DNA from: Cupriavidus necator N-1
GTDB taxonomy: Bacteria; Pseudomonadota; Gammaproteobacteria; Burkholderiales; Burkholderiaceae
Length of the DNA: 64,000 bases
Reading direction: 5' to 3'
Assembly (NCBI RefSeq): GCF_000219215.1
Contig: NC_015726.1
Span: 2,666,001-2,730,000 of the forward strand
Part shown: positions 18,432 through 28,105 of the stretch, piece by piece
Numbering within the stretch: position 1 is the stretch's first letter
Layout of the letters: every line of letters starts with the position of its first letter
Translations under genes and position numbers: made by a program
The notes under the pieces: generated by a model
What the model saw: only the letters and a program-made list of their open reading frames with translations
What the model was told of the DNA's origin: nothing
Databases searched by the model: none

Positions 18432-19529
18432 TCAGCCGCGCGCGTGGAACACGGCGAACCAGCCGCTCGGGTCGGTCCAGTACACCGGGTCGTCAAACCC
18501 GGCGGCTTCCAGCAAGAGCGTGAAGTCCTCCGGGCGGTATTTGTAGGAGTCCTCGGTATGGATCCGTTCGCCGGCGGCAAACTGGCGCGCGCCGCCCTGC
18601 CACTGCACGCGCACGTCGCGGCACGCCTGCAGATGCATCTGGATGCGCGATGCCGCGCGGTCGAAGCTCGCCACATGGCGCCAGTCGTCCAGCGAGAAAT
18701 CCGTGCCGACGATGCGGTTCACGTTGCGCAGCACGTTGCGGTTGAACGCGGCGGTGACGCCCAGCGCATCGTCATAGGCCGACACCAGCGTGGCTTCGTC
18801 CTTGTGCAGGTCGACCCCGATCAGCACGCCGTCGCCGCGCCCGGCGGCGCCGCGCATGCGCTGCAGCAATGCCAGGGCCTCGACCGGGGCGAAATTGCCG
18901 ATGCTCGAGCCCGGATAGAAGAACAGCCGCCTGCCGCGCCTGACGTTGGCGGGCAGATCGAACGGCGCGCACAGGTCGGCGCCCAGGCCCAGCATCGGGA
19001 TCTCGGGATGCTGCTGCTGCAGCGACGACAGCGTCGCGCGCAGGAACTCCACCGAGATATCCAGCGCCACGTACTGCGCCGGGCGCAGGCTGCCGAAGAG
19101 CCTGGCAGCCTTTTCGCAATTGCCCGCTCCCAGGTCCACCAGCACGCAGCCGCTGCCGGCACGCGCGGCGATGGCCGGCGCCGCGCCGGCAAAGATCGCG
19201 GCCTCGGTGCGGGTCGGATAGTACTCAGGCAGGTCGGTGATGGCCTCGAACAGGCGCGAGCCCAGCACGTCGTAGAAGAACTTGGGGCTGATGGCGGCCT
19301 GCCCGGCGCGCAGCCCGGCCAGCACCTGCTCGCGCAGCGCGCCGCTGTCCTCGCGGTACTGCTGCACGAACTCCGGCTGGGGCGGCGGCCAGTGCGCGCG
19401 GCCATTGGCCAGCGCGACCAGGGCGGGCGGTGCGGCCGCATGGCCGTTGTGGTGGTTCAGGGGAGGGAGAGGTGTCTGCGGGGCTTTGTTCTGGAAGGGG
19501 GTATTCGGCGGATTCGGGACAGCCGGCAT
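18432..19529 (-). CDS. egtD: L-histidine N-alpha-methyltransferase EgtD
   Basis: A 365-residue SAM-dependent enzyme that trimethylates histidine to hercynine, the first step of ergothioneine synthesis. The methyltransferase fold shows VDLGAGNCEKAARLF for SAM binding, then YVALDISVEFL, FFYPGSSIGNF and KDEATLVSAYDD. About 60 Pro/Ala/His-rich residues precede the usual family start (REQVLAGL), an extension of unclear use. AAGGA lies 7 bases before the ATG. Egt genes protect against oxidative stress in many actinobacteria and proteobacteria; here egtD is first in an egtD-egtB pair. Confidence 0.88.
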   Translation of the reverse strand: MPAVPNPPNTPFQNKAPQTPLPPLNHHNGHAAAPPALVALANGRAHWPPPQPEFVQQYREDSGALREQVLAGLRAGQAAISPKFFYDVLGSRLFEAITDLPEYYPTRTEAAIFAGAAPAIAARAGSGCVLVDLGAGNCEKAARLFGSLRPAQYVALDISVEFLRATLSSLQQQHPEIPMLGLGADLCAPFDLPANVRRGRRLFFYPGSSIGNFAPVEALALLQRMRGAAGRGDGVLIGVDLHKDEATLVSAYDDALGVTAAFNRNVLRNVNRIVGTDFSLDDWRHVASFDRAASRIQMHLQACRDVRVQWQGGARQFAAGERIHTEDSYKYRPEDFTLLLEAAGFDDPVYWTDPSGWFAVFHARG

Positions 19530-19783
19530 GTCGTTTCCTTGTGTGGTCGCGAATGGTCACTGCTTCACTGCGTATTCCCCAAGGCCGCGCTGTGCATGTC
19601 GTGCGCGCCGGTCTCCGCAACACCTCCCTGTGCCGTCCGGGACGCGTCGGGCGAAGCCGAACTTAAAGAATAGGCCCATCCGGGGGATCGCGCACCGCCC
19701 GATCCTCCTATGCGCCGTATGCAACACATCAAGAACCTTGAGTCAGTATCTTTCCTGATGAGCCATATCCGTTGCAGTTCGTT

Positions 19784-19789
19784 TATAAT
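19784..19789 (+). promoter_or_regulatory. -10 box ahead of the Mn riboswitch
   Basis: A perfect TATAAT lies about 20 bases before the aptamer; the -35 position (AGCCAT) is weak. Confidence 0.55.
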
Positions 19790-19808
19790 GCGGCCGAACG
19801 CGATCCCA

Positions 19809-19968
19809 ACGGGTCGTGTCCCTCAAAGGGGAGTAGCTCCGGGGCCCATGCCCTTAGCACAATCGTCATTCCGGGACCTGTGTCCCCGGTTGTGCTGACC
19901 AACGGTGCGCATACCGCGCCTATGGTCGAGCAAGACCTTTGCAACCTGGTTTTCATGGTTTGCAAAGG
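19809..19968 (+). ncRNA. yybP-ykoY (Mn2+) riboswitch
   Basis: The conserved aptamer loops are present: AAAGGGGAGTAGC at 19825-19837 and GCAAGACC at 19930-19937, closed by a P1 helix pairing GGGTC (19811-19815) with GACCT. A second helix, CCTTTGCAA (19936-19944) with TTGCAAAGG (19960-19968), overlaps the 3' side of the aptamer and is the likely expression platform. The downstream gene is a TerC-family protein, as for the E. coli alx riboswitch. By family knowledge Mn2+ binding would turn expression on. Confidence 0.88.
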
Positions 19969-20049
19969 CGGCCCCAACCCTCCCGTGCTCCAGGAATCCA
20001 GGCGAACCCAATACGCGCCCCGCGCGGATTCGTACCCTGAGGAGAGTTC

Positions 20050-20751
20050 ATGGAGTGGTTTACCGATCTATTCACGATGCAGTTCCTGACGGCACTGCTG
20101 TCCATCGTCGTCATTGACCTGGTGCTGGCTGGCGACAATGCCATCGTGATCGCCCTGGCGGCGCGCAACCTGCCCCCCCACCTGCAGAAAAAGGCCATCA
20201 TCTGGGGTACCGTCGGTGCCGTGGTGGTGCGCTCGGCCATGACGATCGGCGTGGTCTGGCTGCTGAAGATTCCGGGGCTGATGCTGGTTGGCGGCCTGGC
20301 GCTGGTGTGGATTGCCTACAAGCTGCTGTCCGATGAAGGCGACGGCGAAGGGCACGGCTCGGGCGCCTCGACCCTGTGGGGCGCAATGAAGACCATCATC
20401 ATCGCCGACGCGGTGATGGGCGTGGACAACGTGCTGGCCGTGGCCGGTGCCGCGCACGGCAGCTTCCTGCTGGTGGTGCTGGGCCTGCTGATCAGCATCC
20501 CCATCGTGGTATGGGGCTCGAGCCTGGTGCTAAAGCTGATGAGCCGCTTCCCGGTCATCATCTACCTGGGCGCGGGCGTGCTGGCGTTCACCGCGGTCAA
20601 GATGATCGTGCACGAGCCGATGATCAAGGCGTTCTTCGAAGCCAACCCGGTGGTCAACTGGGGCCTGTACGTGCTGATCGTCGGCGGCGTGCTGGGCGCC
20701 GGCTACCTGGTGCAGAAGCGCCGCGTGCAGCAACCGGCCAGCAGCCACTAA
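20050..20751 (+). CDS. TerC/YjbE-family integral membrane protein
   Basis: A 233-residue protein with seven or so membrane helices and the family signature [15 protein letters not shown] in the first helix pair, matched by [15 protein letters not shown] in the second half. The conserved Asp and Asn in both halves suggest an inverted repeat and metal binding. TerC/Alx proteins export Mn2+ or help load exported metalloproteins. The 5' riboswitch argues for manganese homeostasis. GGAG lies 6 bases before the ATG. Confidence 0.9.
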   Translation: MEWFTDLFTMQFLTALLSIVVIDLVLAGDNAIVIALAARNLPPHLQKKAIIWGTVGAVVVRSAMTIGVVWLLKIPGLMLVGGLALVWIAYKLLSDEGDGEGHGSGASTLWGAMKTIIIADAVMGVDNVLAVAGAAHGSFLLVVLGLLISIPIVVWGSSLVLKLMSRFPVIIYLGAGVLAFTAVKMIVHEPMIKAFFEANPVVNWGLYVLIVGGVLGAGYLVQKRRVQQPASSH

Positions 20752-20804
20752 GGCGGCAAGCCGTGCCAGGCATGGCCGGGGCGCCCGCTCCTGCCATGCC
20801 GGTG

Positions 20805-20833
20805 AAGGGCCATCCTGAGGGATGGCCCTTTTG
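20805..20833 (+). terminator. Terminator between terC-like gene and thyA
   Basis: An 11-bp stem, AAGGGCCATCC / GGATGGCCCTT, is followed by TTGCTTT. Confidence 0.75.
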
Positions 20834-20894
20834 CTTTAAAATGCCAGCTTTGCGGGACCAGCGCCCGCGTCACTTCCGATCCCGCCCCGCGCCG

Positions 20895-21689
20895 ATGAAA
20901 CAGTACCTCGACTTCATGCGCCATGTGTACGAGCATGGCACCGACAAGGCCGACCGCACCGGCACCGGCACGCGCTCGGTGTTCGGCTACCAGATGCGCT
21001 TCGACCTGCGCGCAGGCTTCCCGGTGGTGACCACCAAGAAGCTGCACCTGAAGTCCATCATCCTGGAGCTGCTGTGGTTCCTGCAGGGCTCGACCAACGT
21101 GCGCTGGCTGCAGGAGCACGGCGTCACCATCTGGGACGAGTGGGCCGACGAGAACGGCGAACTGGGTCCGGTCTACGGCTCGCAGTGGCGCTCGTGGCCG
21201 GCCCCGGACGGCCGCCATATCGACCAGATCTCCGACCTGGTGGCGCAGATCCGCGCCAACCCGGATTCGCGCCGCCTGATCGTATCGGCCTGGAACGTGG
21301 CCGACATCCCGCGCATGAAGCTGCCGCCCTGCCACGCGTTCTTCCAGTTCTACGTGGCCGATGGCCGGCTGTCGTGCCAGCTCTACCAGCGCAGCGCCGA
21401 TATCTTCCTGGGCGTGCCGTTCAATATCGCCAGCTATGCGCTGCTGACCCACATGATGGCGCAGCAGACCGGGCTGGAAGTGGGCGACTTCGTCTGGACC
21501 GGCGGCGACTGCCATCTGTACAACAACCATTTTGAGCAGGTGCAGACCCAGCTGGCGCGCGAGCCGCTGGCGCTGCCGCAGCTGAAGATCCTGCGCAAGC
21601 CCGACAGCATCTTCGACTACCGCTACGAAGACTTTGAACTGGCCGGCTACCAGTCGCACGCCGCCATCAAGGCACCGGTGGCCGTATGA
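20895..21689 (+). CDS. thyA: Thymidylate synthase
   Basis: The 264-residue enzyme (same length as E. coli ThyA) methylates dUMP to dTMP using methylene-tetrahydrofolate, yielding dihydrofolate. Catalytic C146 lies in [11 protein letters not shown]. The dUMP-binding RRLIVSAWN and [18 protein letters not shown] are intact, as is the C-terminal AIKAPVAV. Frames extend far upstream, but the conserved MKQYLDF sets the start at 20895. Its stop overlaps the start of folA (ATGA), coupling synthesis of the enzyme that recycles its dihydrofolate product. Confidence 0.97.
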   Translation: MKQYLDFMRHVYEHGTDKADRTGTGTRSVFGYQMRFDLRAGFPVVTTKKLHLKSIILELLWFLQGSTNVRWLQEHGVTIWDEWADENGELGPVYGSQWRSWPAPDGRHIDQISDLVAQIRANPDSRRLIVSAWNVADIPRMKLPPCHAFFQFYVADGRLSCQLYQRSADIFLGVPFNIASYALLTHMMAQQTGLEVGDFVWTGGDCHLYNNHFEQVQTQLAREPLALPQLKILRKPDSIFDYRYEDFELAGYQSHAAIKAPVAV

Positions 21690-22186
21690 CGCTGCTGACA
21701 CTGGTCGTCGCCCGCGCCCGCAACAACACCATCGGCCGCGACAACACGCTGCCGTGGCGCTTGCCGGAAGACCTGGCGCACTTCAAGCGCACCACCATGG
21801 GCGCGCCCGTGATCATGGGCCGCAAGACCTGGGACTCGATAGGCCGCCCGCTGCCGGGGCGCCGCAATATCGTGGTCAGCCGCAACCCGGACCTGCGCAT
21901 CGAGGGTGCCGAGGTGGCGGCCTCGCTGGAAGACGCCCAGCGCCTGTGCGTCGGCGCGGAGCAGATCTTCCTGATCGGCGGCGCGCAGCTCTACGCCGAG
22001 GCCATGCCGTCCGCGGACCGGCTGGTGGTGACCGAGATCGACGCGGACGTGGAAGGCGATGCCTTCTTCCCGGCGATTGACCGCACCCAATGGATTGAAA
22101 CCGCGCGCGAAACGCATCATTCGGAGGCGAATGGCTTCGACTATGCCTTCGTCACGTATGAGCGGCCGCCGTCGGACGAGTCGTAA
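21686..22186 (+). CDS. folA: Dihydrofolate reductase
   Basis: A 166-residue NADPH-dependent enzyme regenerating tetrahydrofolate from dihydrofolate. Key motifs are the substrate/loop region [15 protein letters not shown] with its catalytic acid E28, the NADPH-binding [15 protein letters not shown] and [14 protein letters not shown]. Translated from an ATG overlapping the thyA stop, so thyA-folA form an operon. A long palindromic terminator follows. Confidence 0.96.
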   Translation: MTLLTLVVARARNNTIGRDNTLPWRLPEDLAHFKRTTMGAPVIMGRKTWDSIGRPLPGRRNIVVSRNPDLRIEGAEVAASLEDAQRLCVGAEQIFLIGGAQLYAEAMPSADRLVVTEIDADVEGDAFFPAIDRTQWIETARETHHSEANGFDYAFVTYERPPSDES

Positions 22187-22203
22187 GGCGTTGCGCGGGC
22201 AAT

Positions 22204-22231
22204 AAAAAGCAGGCCGGCCGGCCTGCTTTTT
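22204..22231. terminator. Bidirectional terminator between folA and pmbA
   Basis: A perfect 28-base palindrome built on AAAAAGCAGGCC with T-runs on both strands serves the converging folA and pmbA genes. Confidence 0.88.
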
Positions 22232-22251
22232 CTTTGGGCGGCACGCGCCGC

Positions 22252-23619
22252 TCACGTGCCGGCAATCGTCATCTGCTCAAGCAGGATCGAGCCGGTTTCC
22301 TTGGTGCCGCGCACCAGCGCATCCGCGCCGATGGCGACGATCTGCTGGAACATCTCGGCCATATTGCCGGCGATGGTGATCTCCTCCACCGGGTACTGGA
22401 TCACGCCGTTCTCGACCCAGTAGCCCGAGGCGCCGCGCGAATAGTCGCCGGTCACGTAGTTGACGCCCTGCCCCATCAGTTCGGTCACCAGCAGGCCGGT
22501 GCCGAGCTTGCGCAGCATCGCCGGGAAGTCGTCGCCGGGCTCGGTCAGCGAGCTGGTCAGCGTCAGGTTGTGCGAGCCGCCGGCGTTGCCGGTGGTCTGC
22601 ATGCCGAGCTTGCGCGCGGAATAGGTCGACAGGAAATAGCCCTGCACCACGCCGTCGCGCACCACGTCGCGGGCACGGGTGCGCACGCCTTCCTCGTCGA
22701 ACGGGGCGCTGCCCATGGCGCCGGGGGTATGCGGCTGCTCGTGGATCTGGATATGCGGCGCAAACACGGCCTGGCCCAGCGAATCGCACAGGAACGTGGA
22801 TTTGCGGTACAGCGCGCCGCCCGACACCGCCTGCACGAAGGCACCCAGCAGCCCCGCGGCCAGCGGCGCCTCGAACAGCACCGGGCAGCGGCGCGTGGAC
22901 AACTGGCGCGCCTGCAGCCGCGCCAGCGCGCGCTCGGCGGCGTAGCGGCCGATATCCTCGGGCGCGGCCAGCGCCAGCGGCGAACGCTTGGACGAGTACC
23001 AGTCATCGCGCTGCATGCCACTGCCGCTGCCGGCGATCGGCGCGCACGAGATGAAATGGCGCGAATACGGATAGCCGCCCGAGAAGCCGCGCGTGGTCGC
23101 CAGCACGAACTGCGAATGCTGCGCCGACACGCTGGCGCCGTCGCTGTTGCGGATGCGCGGCGACACCGCGAAGGCGGCGGCCTCGGCGCGGGTCGCGATG
23201 TCGATGGCGCGCTCGGCGTCCAGCGCCCACGGGTGGAACAGTTCCAGGTCCTGTGGCGCGCGTTCCAGCAGTTCTTCCTCGGCCAGGCCGGCGCAATCGT
23301 CTTCGGCCGTGAAGCGGGCGATGTTGTAGGCGGCCTCGGCGGTGGCGCGCAGCGCGGCCGGCGAGAAGTCCGAGGTGCTGGCATTGCCGCGGCGCTTGCC
23401 GATCATGACCGTGACCCCGACCACCTTGTCGCGGTTCTGCTCGATGGTTTCCACCTGCCCCTTGCGTACCGATACCGACAGGCCGCTGCCTTCGGAGATC
23501 TCGGTGGCGGCGTCGGTCGCCCCAAGTTCGCGTGCAACGCGCAGCACATCGGCGGCCATCTCGCTGAGCTGGGCCTGGGTGTAGGTGAAGTGCGCGGTCT
23601 GTTCTGCGATCTGGTCCAT
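22252..23619 (-). CDS. pmbA: Metalloprotease subunit PmbA/TldE
   Basis: A 455-residue TldE-type partner of the TldD protease, which matures or degrades peptides such as microcins and the CcdA antitoxin. Features include LGATDAATEISEGSGLSVSVRKGQVETIE at the N-terminus (split motifs) and the C-terminal GYWVENGVIQYPVEEITIAGN typical of the family. Like other TldE proteins it lacks the HExxxH of TldD. No tldD is in the window. The gene diverges from darP with a short spacer. Given the peptide exporter elsewhere in this window a role in peptide processing is conceivable, but pmbA is core and needs no such link. Confidence 0.92.
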   Translation of the reverse strand: MDQIAEQTAHFTYTQAQLSEMAADVLRVARELGATDAATEISEGSGLSVSVRKGQVETIEQNRDKVVGVTVMIGKRRGNASTSDFSPAALRATAEAAYNIARFTAEDDCAGLAEEELLERAPQDLELFHPWALDAERAIDIATRAEAAAFAVSPRIRNSDGASVSAQHSQFVLATTRGFSGGYPYSRHFISCAPIAGSGSGMQRDDWYSSKRSPLALAAPEDIGRYAAERALARLQARQLSTRRCPVLFEAPLAAGLLGAFVQAVSGGALYRKSTFLCDSLGQAVFAPHIQIHEQPHTPGAMGSAPFDEEGVRTRARDVVRDGVVQGYFLSTYSARKLGMQTTGNAGGSHNLTLTSSLTEPGDDFPAMLRKLGTGLLVTELMGQGVNYVTGDYSRGASGYWVENGVIQYPVEEITIAGNMAEMFQQIVAIGADALVRGTKETGSILLEQMTIAGT

Positions 23620-23677
23620 GCTGGGCGGGTGTCATCAAAAGTCCAAGCGGCAATCATAGCAAGATAAAATGCCGGGC

Positions 23678-24289
23678 ATGACGCGAAATTCCCGTAATCC
23701 GAATGGCTCGCGCTTTCCCGGAGGCTTTGCGCCCGAACCGGAAGACGACGAACCGAAAAGCAAGTCGCAGCGCAAGCGCGACATGACCGCCCTGCAGGAC
23801 CTTGGCGCCGAGCTGGAAGCGCTGGCCAAGGACCGCCTGGCGCGCGTGCCCATGCCCGAAGCGCTGGCCGACGCCATCCACCAGGCCCGCCGCATCAACA
23901 GCCACGAAGGCAAGCGCCGCCAGATGCAGTTCGTGGGCAAGATCATGCGCGGCCTCGAGGACGAAGAGGTCGAGGTGATCCGGCAAGCGCTGGAGGGCTT
24001 CAAGGGCACCAGCAAGGCCGAAACCGCCCGCATGCACCTGATCGAGCGCTGGCGCGAGCTGCTGCTGGCCGACGACGCGGCGCTGACGCGCTTCCTCGCC
24101 GAGCATCCCGGCATCGACGTGCAGGCGCTGCGCAACACCATCCGCAACGCGCGCAAGGAAAAGGAGCAAAGCAAGCCGCCGCGCTATTTCCGCGAGCTGT
24201 TCCAGGCGATCAAGACGGCGCTGGACGTGAAGGACGGCAAGGCCGGCGCCGCCGAGGACCAACCCCCTACCCCGGAGCCCGAGGCATGA
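23678..24289 (+). CDS. darP: Dual-action ribosomal maturation protein DarP (YjgA)
   Basis: A 203-residue small helical protein that binds the 50S subunit and aids late assembly. Recognised by [37 protein letters not shown] and RHLI-type helix ([10 protein letters not shown]). The start is uncertain: ATG at 23669 or 23678; homologues usually begin MTRNS, so I chose 23678. The stop overlaps the start of mog (ATGA). Confidence 0.9.
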   Translation: MTRNSRNPNGSRFPGGFAPEPEDDEPKSKSQRKRDMTALQDLGAELEALAKDRLARVPMPEALADAIHQARRINSHEGKRRQMQFVGKIMRGLEDEEVEVIRQALEGFKGTSKAETARMHLIERWRELLLADDAALTRFLAEHPGIDVQALRNTIRNARKEKEQSKPPRYFRELFQAIKTALDVKDGKAGAAEDQPPTPEPEA

Positions 24290-24924
24290 CCCAGACCACG
24301 CAGCCGGTAGTCCGCAACCATCCCGACGAACTCGTTGTCGGCTTCGTTTCGATCTCGGACCGCGCCTCGGCCGGTACCTACCAGGACGAAGGCATCCCGG
24401 CGCTGCGCGAGTGGTTCGGGCGCACGCTGACCACGCCCTGGCAGGCGGTGGAGCGGCTGATCCCGGACGAGCAGGCGCAGATCTCGCGCACCCTGATCGA
24501 CCTGGTCGACGTGGCCGGCTGCGACCTGGTGCTGACCACCGGCGGCACCGGCCCGGCGCGCCGCGACGTGACGCCCGAGGCCACGCTGGCCGTGGGTACC
24601 AAGGAAATGCCCGGCTTTGGCGAGCAGATGCGCCAGGTCAGCCTGCATTTCGTGCCGACCGCGATCCTGTCGCGCCAGGTGGCGGTGATCCGCGAGACCG
24701 CCAGCCGCGCCGCGCTGATCGTCAACCTGCCCGGCCAGCCGCGCGCCATCCGCGAGACCCTGGAAGGCCTGCGCGATGCCGATGGCAAGGCCGTGGTGCA
24801 AGGGATCTTTGCTGCGGTGCCGTATTGCATCGACCTGATCGGCGGCCCCTATATGGAAACCGACGAAGCCGTGGTCAAGGCCTGGCGCCCGAAGAACGCC
24901 GTGCGGGCCAAGCCCACGGCGTAA
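24286..24924 (+). CDS. mog: Molybdopterin adenylyltransferase (MogA-type)
   Basis: A 212-residue enzyme that adenylates molybdopterin before metal insertion. The MoCF fold is clear: [40 protein letters not shown] and [11 protein letters not shown]. The C-terminus ([20 protein letters not shown]) is full-length. Coupled to darP by an ATGA overlap, an arrangement common in Burkholderiales. Confidence 0.93.
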   Translation: MTQTTQPVVRNHPDELVVGFVSISDRASAGTYQDEGIPALREWFGRTLTTPWQAVERLIPDEQAQISRTLIDLVDVAGCDLVLTTGGTGPARRDVTPEATLAVGTKEMPGFGEQMRQVSLHFVPTAILSRQVAVIRETASRAALIVNLPGQPRAIRETLEGLRDADGKAVVQGIFAAVPYCIDLIGGPYMETDEAVVKAWRPKNAVRAKPTA

Positions 24925-24944
24925 TCTCACCAATCTCACCAATC

Positions 24945-24968
24945 GCCCGCAGGCGCCCGCCTGCGGGC
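24945..24968. terminator. Hairpin between mog and AEC transporter genes
   Basis: GCCCGCAGG pairs with CCTGCGGGC between two converging genes. T-runs are poor, so termination is only probable. Confidence 0.4.
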
Positions 24969-24986
24969 TTCCCCCCTCCCCGCGCC

Positions 24987-25868
24987 TCAGCGCAAGCCCA
25001 GGTACAACCCCACCGGCACGAACACCACCGCGGCGATATTGCCCAGCAGCACGATCGACGCCACCTGGTCCGGCTCCTGCCGGAAATGGTCCGCCACCAG
25101 GAAGTTCAGCACCGCCGGCGGCAGCGCGGCAAACACAAAGAGCAGGCCACGCTGCAATTCGGTCAACGGCACCCACTGCGCCAGCAGCAGCGCCACCGCG
25201 ATGCCCGTCAGCGGGCAGGCCACGGCGCCGACCAGGCCCATGCCCCAGTTGCGCAGGCTGACGTCCTTCATCCGCACGCCCAGCGCGAACAGCATCAGCG
25301 GCACGGTGGCGTCGCCCAGCAGCTTGACCGACTGGTAGACCGGGTCCGGCAGCGTGAACCATGGCCGCGCCAGCGCCAGCGCCACGCCCGCCACGGTGGC
25401 CAGCACCATGGGGTTGCGCGCGATCTGCGCCATCGACGCATGGCGGTTGACGATCTTCATACCGATGGTGAAGTGCATCAGGTTCGATGCCGCGAACAGC
25501 GCCACCGCCGGCGCCAGCCCCGCCGGGCCGAAGGCAAATACCGACAGCGGCAGGCCCATGTTGCCGCAGTTGTTGAACATCATCGGCGGCACAAAGGTGC
25601 GCGGATCGGCCTTCAGCAGCCGCGCCAGCGCCCACGCCAGCACGCCCGAGCCCAGCACCACCGCCACCGCGCAGCCCAGCAGCACCAGTTGGTCGGCCAG
25701 CACGAAATCCTTGCTGACGAAGGCCGATACCACCAGCAGCGGCGCGATCACGTCCAGCGTGGCGCGGTTGATGCCGGCCATGTCCGGATGGGCCTTGCGC
25801 CCGTACAGCCACCCGACCAGGATGATCAGAATGACCGGCGTGATGATGGAGACGATGCGCTCAAGCAT
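24987..25868 (-). CDS. AEC-family transporter (auxin efflux carrier-like)
   Basis: A 293-residue inner-membrane protein with about ten helices, in two five-helix halves. The family motif is seen in PPMMFNNCGNMGLPLSVFAFG and near the end in LPPAVLNFLVADHFRQ. Bacterial members carry malate, malonate or other small acids; the substrate here is unknown. ATG at 25868 fits the first helix (IVSIITPVILIILVGWLYG). Confidence 0.87.
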   Translation of the reverse strand: MLERIVSIITPVILIILVGWLYGRKAHPDMAGINRATLDVIAPLLVVSAFVSKDFVLADQLVLLGCAVAVVLGSGVLAWALARLLKADPRTFVPPMMFNNCGNMGLPLSVFAFGPAGLAPAVALFAASNLMHFTIGMKIVNRHASMAQIARNPMVLATVAGVALALARPWFTLPDPVYQSVKLLGDATVPLMLFALGVRMKDVSLRNWGMGLVGAVACPLTGIAVALLLAQWVPLTELQRGLLFVFAALPPAVLNFLVADHFRQEPDQVASIVLLGNIAAVVFVPVGLYLGLR

Positions 25869-25990
25869 GGGCAGGCGGGCGGGACGCGCCCCGGGGCAGC
25901 GCGCGGCGCCCGGCGGCGGCAACGTGGCCGCCCGGTGCGGGCGTCCCGTCGCTAGTGGTGGGTTGTTGTTCTGGGAGCCGCTGGCCCCGG

Positions 25991-26632
25991 TTATTGCGCG
26001 GGCGTGTCGGCGGCGGGCGTGTCGGCGGCCGGCGCGTCGGCTGCCGGTGCAGCGCCCGGCGCGGTGTGACGGATAAAGTGCGTGCGGTAGTAGCGCAGTT
26101 CTTCGACCGATTCCAGGATGTCGGCCAGCGCCGTATGCAGCTGGCGCTTGATAAAGCCTTTGTGGATGGCCGGCTCCCAGCGCTTGCACAGCTCCTTCAG
26201 CGTGGACACGTCCAGGTTGCGGTAGTGGAAGAACGCCTCCAGCTTGGGCATGTAGCGCGCCATGAAGCGGCGGTCCTGGCAGATCGAGTTGCCGCACATC
26301 GGCGACTTGTTGGCCGGCACCCAGCGCTTGAGGAAGGCCAGCAGTTCGGCCTCGGCCTGCTCTTCGGTCAGGGTCGATGCCTTGACCTTGTCGATCAGGC
26401 CCGAGCGGCCGTGGGTGCCCTTGTTCCAGTTGTCCATGCCGTCGAGCACGGCATCGCTCTGGTGGATCACCAGCACTGGGCCTTCGGCCAGGATATTGAG
26501 TTCGGAGTCGGTAACGACGATCGCTATTTCGATGATGCGATCGGTATCCGGCTGCAGGCCGGTCATTTCCATGTCCAGCCAGATCAGGTTATTTTCACTT
26601 TTGACGGATTTGGCGGTGGCTTGGCTTGTCAT
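25991..26632 (-). CDS. orn: Oligoribonuclease
   Basis: A 213-residue DEDDh exonuclease that degrades 2-5-base RNAs, including pGpG from c-di-GMP turnover. The catalytic acids sit in [11 protein letters not shown] and [18 protein letters not shown]. It is some 30 residues longer than E. coli Orn because of an Ala/Pro-rich tail with a short repeat ([17 protein letters not shown]) that is probably disordered. Divergent from the M48 protease gene. Confidence 0.95.
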   Translation of the reverse strand: MTSQATAKSVKSENNLIWLDMEMTGLQPDTDRIIEIAIVVTDSELNILAEGPVLVIHQSDAVLDGMDNWNKGTHGRSGLIDKVKASTLTEEQAEAELLAFLKRWVPANKSPMCGNSICQDRRFMARYMPKLEAFFHYRNLDVSTLKELCKRWEPAIHKGFIKRQLHTALADILESVEELRYYRTHFIRHTAPGAAPAADAPAADTPAADTPAQ

Positions 26633-26857
26633 CGGGACTGCGGAAGATAGGGATTTCAGGGAAGCGACCGCGGCGGGGCCGGGCGCGAACAATTTATAAT
26701 TCTCGCATATCCGTCCGGAATGGCCGTTTGCGCACCTGCGCCGGGGCGTTTTCCGGATATCCCGGACCGCCGCCCGCCCCACCCCGGGCCCGGCGGTCCA
26801 ACGGACGCCCGCCGCACACAATGCCGGGCGCCCGCACCCACAACAAGGCTCTTGCCG

Positions 26858-28105
26858 ATGTTCACGATTGTCTTTCTCGCCGCCCTGGTGCTGATGGTGC
26901 TGACCAGGCTCTGGCTGGCCGCCCGCCAGATCCGGCATGTGGCGCAGCACCGCAATGCGGTGCCGCCGCGCTTTGCCGACACCATCACCCTGGCCTCGCA
27001 CCAGAAGGCCGCGGACTACACCATCGCCCGCACCCGGCTGTCGATGCTCGAGGTGCTGGCCGGGGCCGCGGTGCTGATCGGCTTCACCATGCTCGGCGGG
27101 CTGCAGTGGCTCAACCAGTCCTGGTTGGACACTTTCGGCCCGGGCTATGCCTACGGCGTGGCGCTGGTGGCCAGCGTGGCGCTGATCGGCGGGCTGGTCG
27201 ACCTGCCGTTCTCGCTGTACGGCCAGTTCGGCATCGAGGAGCGCTTCGGCTTCAACAAGATGACGTTCGGCCTGTGGCTGGCCGACGTGACCAAGATGCT
27301 GGTGGTGGCGTGCGCGCTGGGCCTGCCGCTGCTGCTGGCGGTGCTGTGGCTGATGGAGCGCGCCGGCTCGCTATGGTGGGTCTGGACCTGGCTGGTGTGG
27401 ATGGCCTTCAACCTGTTCCTGCTGGTGGTGTTCCCGACCTTTATCGCGCCGCTGTTCAACAAGTTCGAGCCGCTCACCGATGAATCGCTGCGCCAGCGCA
27501 TCGAGGCCCTGATGAAGCGCTGCGGCTTTGCCAGCAAGGGCCTGTTCGTGATGGACGGCAGCAAGCGCAGCGCCCACGGCAATGCGTATTTCACCGGCTT
27601 CGGCGCGGCCAAGCGCATTGTCTTCTTCGATACGCTGCTGGAGCGCCTGTCGGGCGACGAGATCGAGGCGGTGCTGGCACATGAGCTGGGCCACTTCAAG
27701 CGCCGCCACGTGGCCAAGCGCATCGTCGTCACCTTTGCGCTGAGCCTGGTGTTCCTGGCGCTGCTGGGCTGGCTGGCCACGCGCAGCTGGTTCTACACCG
27801 GGCTGGGCGTGGTGCCCAACCTGGGCGTGTCCAACAACGCGCTGGCGCTGGTGCTGTTCTTCCTGGCGCTGCCGGTGTTCACCTTCCTGCTGGGGCCGCT
27901 GTCGAGCCTTTCGTCGCGCCGCCATGAGTTCGAGGCCGATGCCTTTGCCGCCGACCAGACCGATGCCGGCAACCTGGTGTCGGCGCTGGTGAAGCTGTAC
28001 AAGGACAACGCCTCGACGCTGACGCCCGATCCTCTCTACAGCGCCTTCTACTACTCGCATCCGCCCGCCGCGCAGCGGATCGACCGTCTGCTGGCGCACG
28101 CATGA
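26858..28105 (+). CDS. M48-family (Ste24/HtpX-like) membrane metallopeptidase
   Basis: A 415-residue membrane protease of the CAAX-prenyl protease 1 type. The zinc site is HELGH at 275-279, with the third ligand Glu in [12 protein letters not shown]. About six membrane helices flank it (for instance [19 protein letters not shown] and [17 protein letters not shown]). Bacterial homologues do quality control of membrane proteins. The ATG at 26858 has AGG 8 bases upstream. Coupled to rsgA by an ATGA overlap. Confidence 0.92.
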   Translation: MFTIVFLAALVLMVLTRLWLAARQIRHVAQHRNAVPPRFADTITLASHQKAADYTIARTRLSMLEVLAGAAVLIGFTMLGGLQWLNQSWLDTFGPGYAYGVALVASVALIGGLVDLPFSLYGQFGIEERFGFNKMTFGLWLADVTKMLVVACALGLPLLLAVLWLMERAGSLWWVWTWLVWMAFNLFLLVVFPTFIAPLFNKFEPLTDESLRQRIEALMKRCGFASKGLFVMDGSKRSAHGNAYFTGFGAAKRIVFFDTLLERLSGDEIEAVLAHELGHFKRRHVAKRIVVTFALSLVFLALLGWLATRSWFYTGLGVVPNLGVSNNALALVLFFLALPVFTFLLGPLSSLSSRRHEFEADAFAADQTDAGNLVSALVKLYKDNASTLTPDPLYSAFYYSHPPAAQRIDRLLAHA

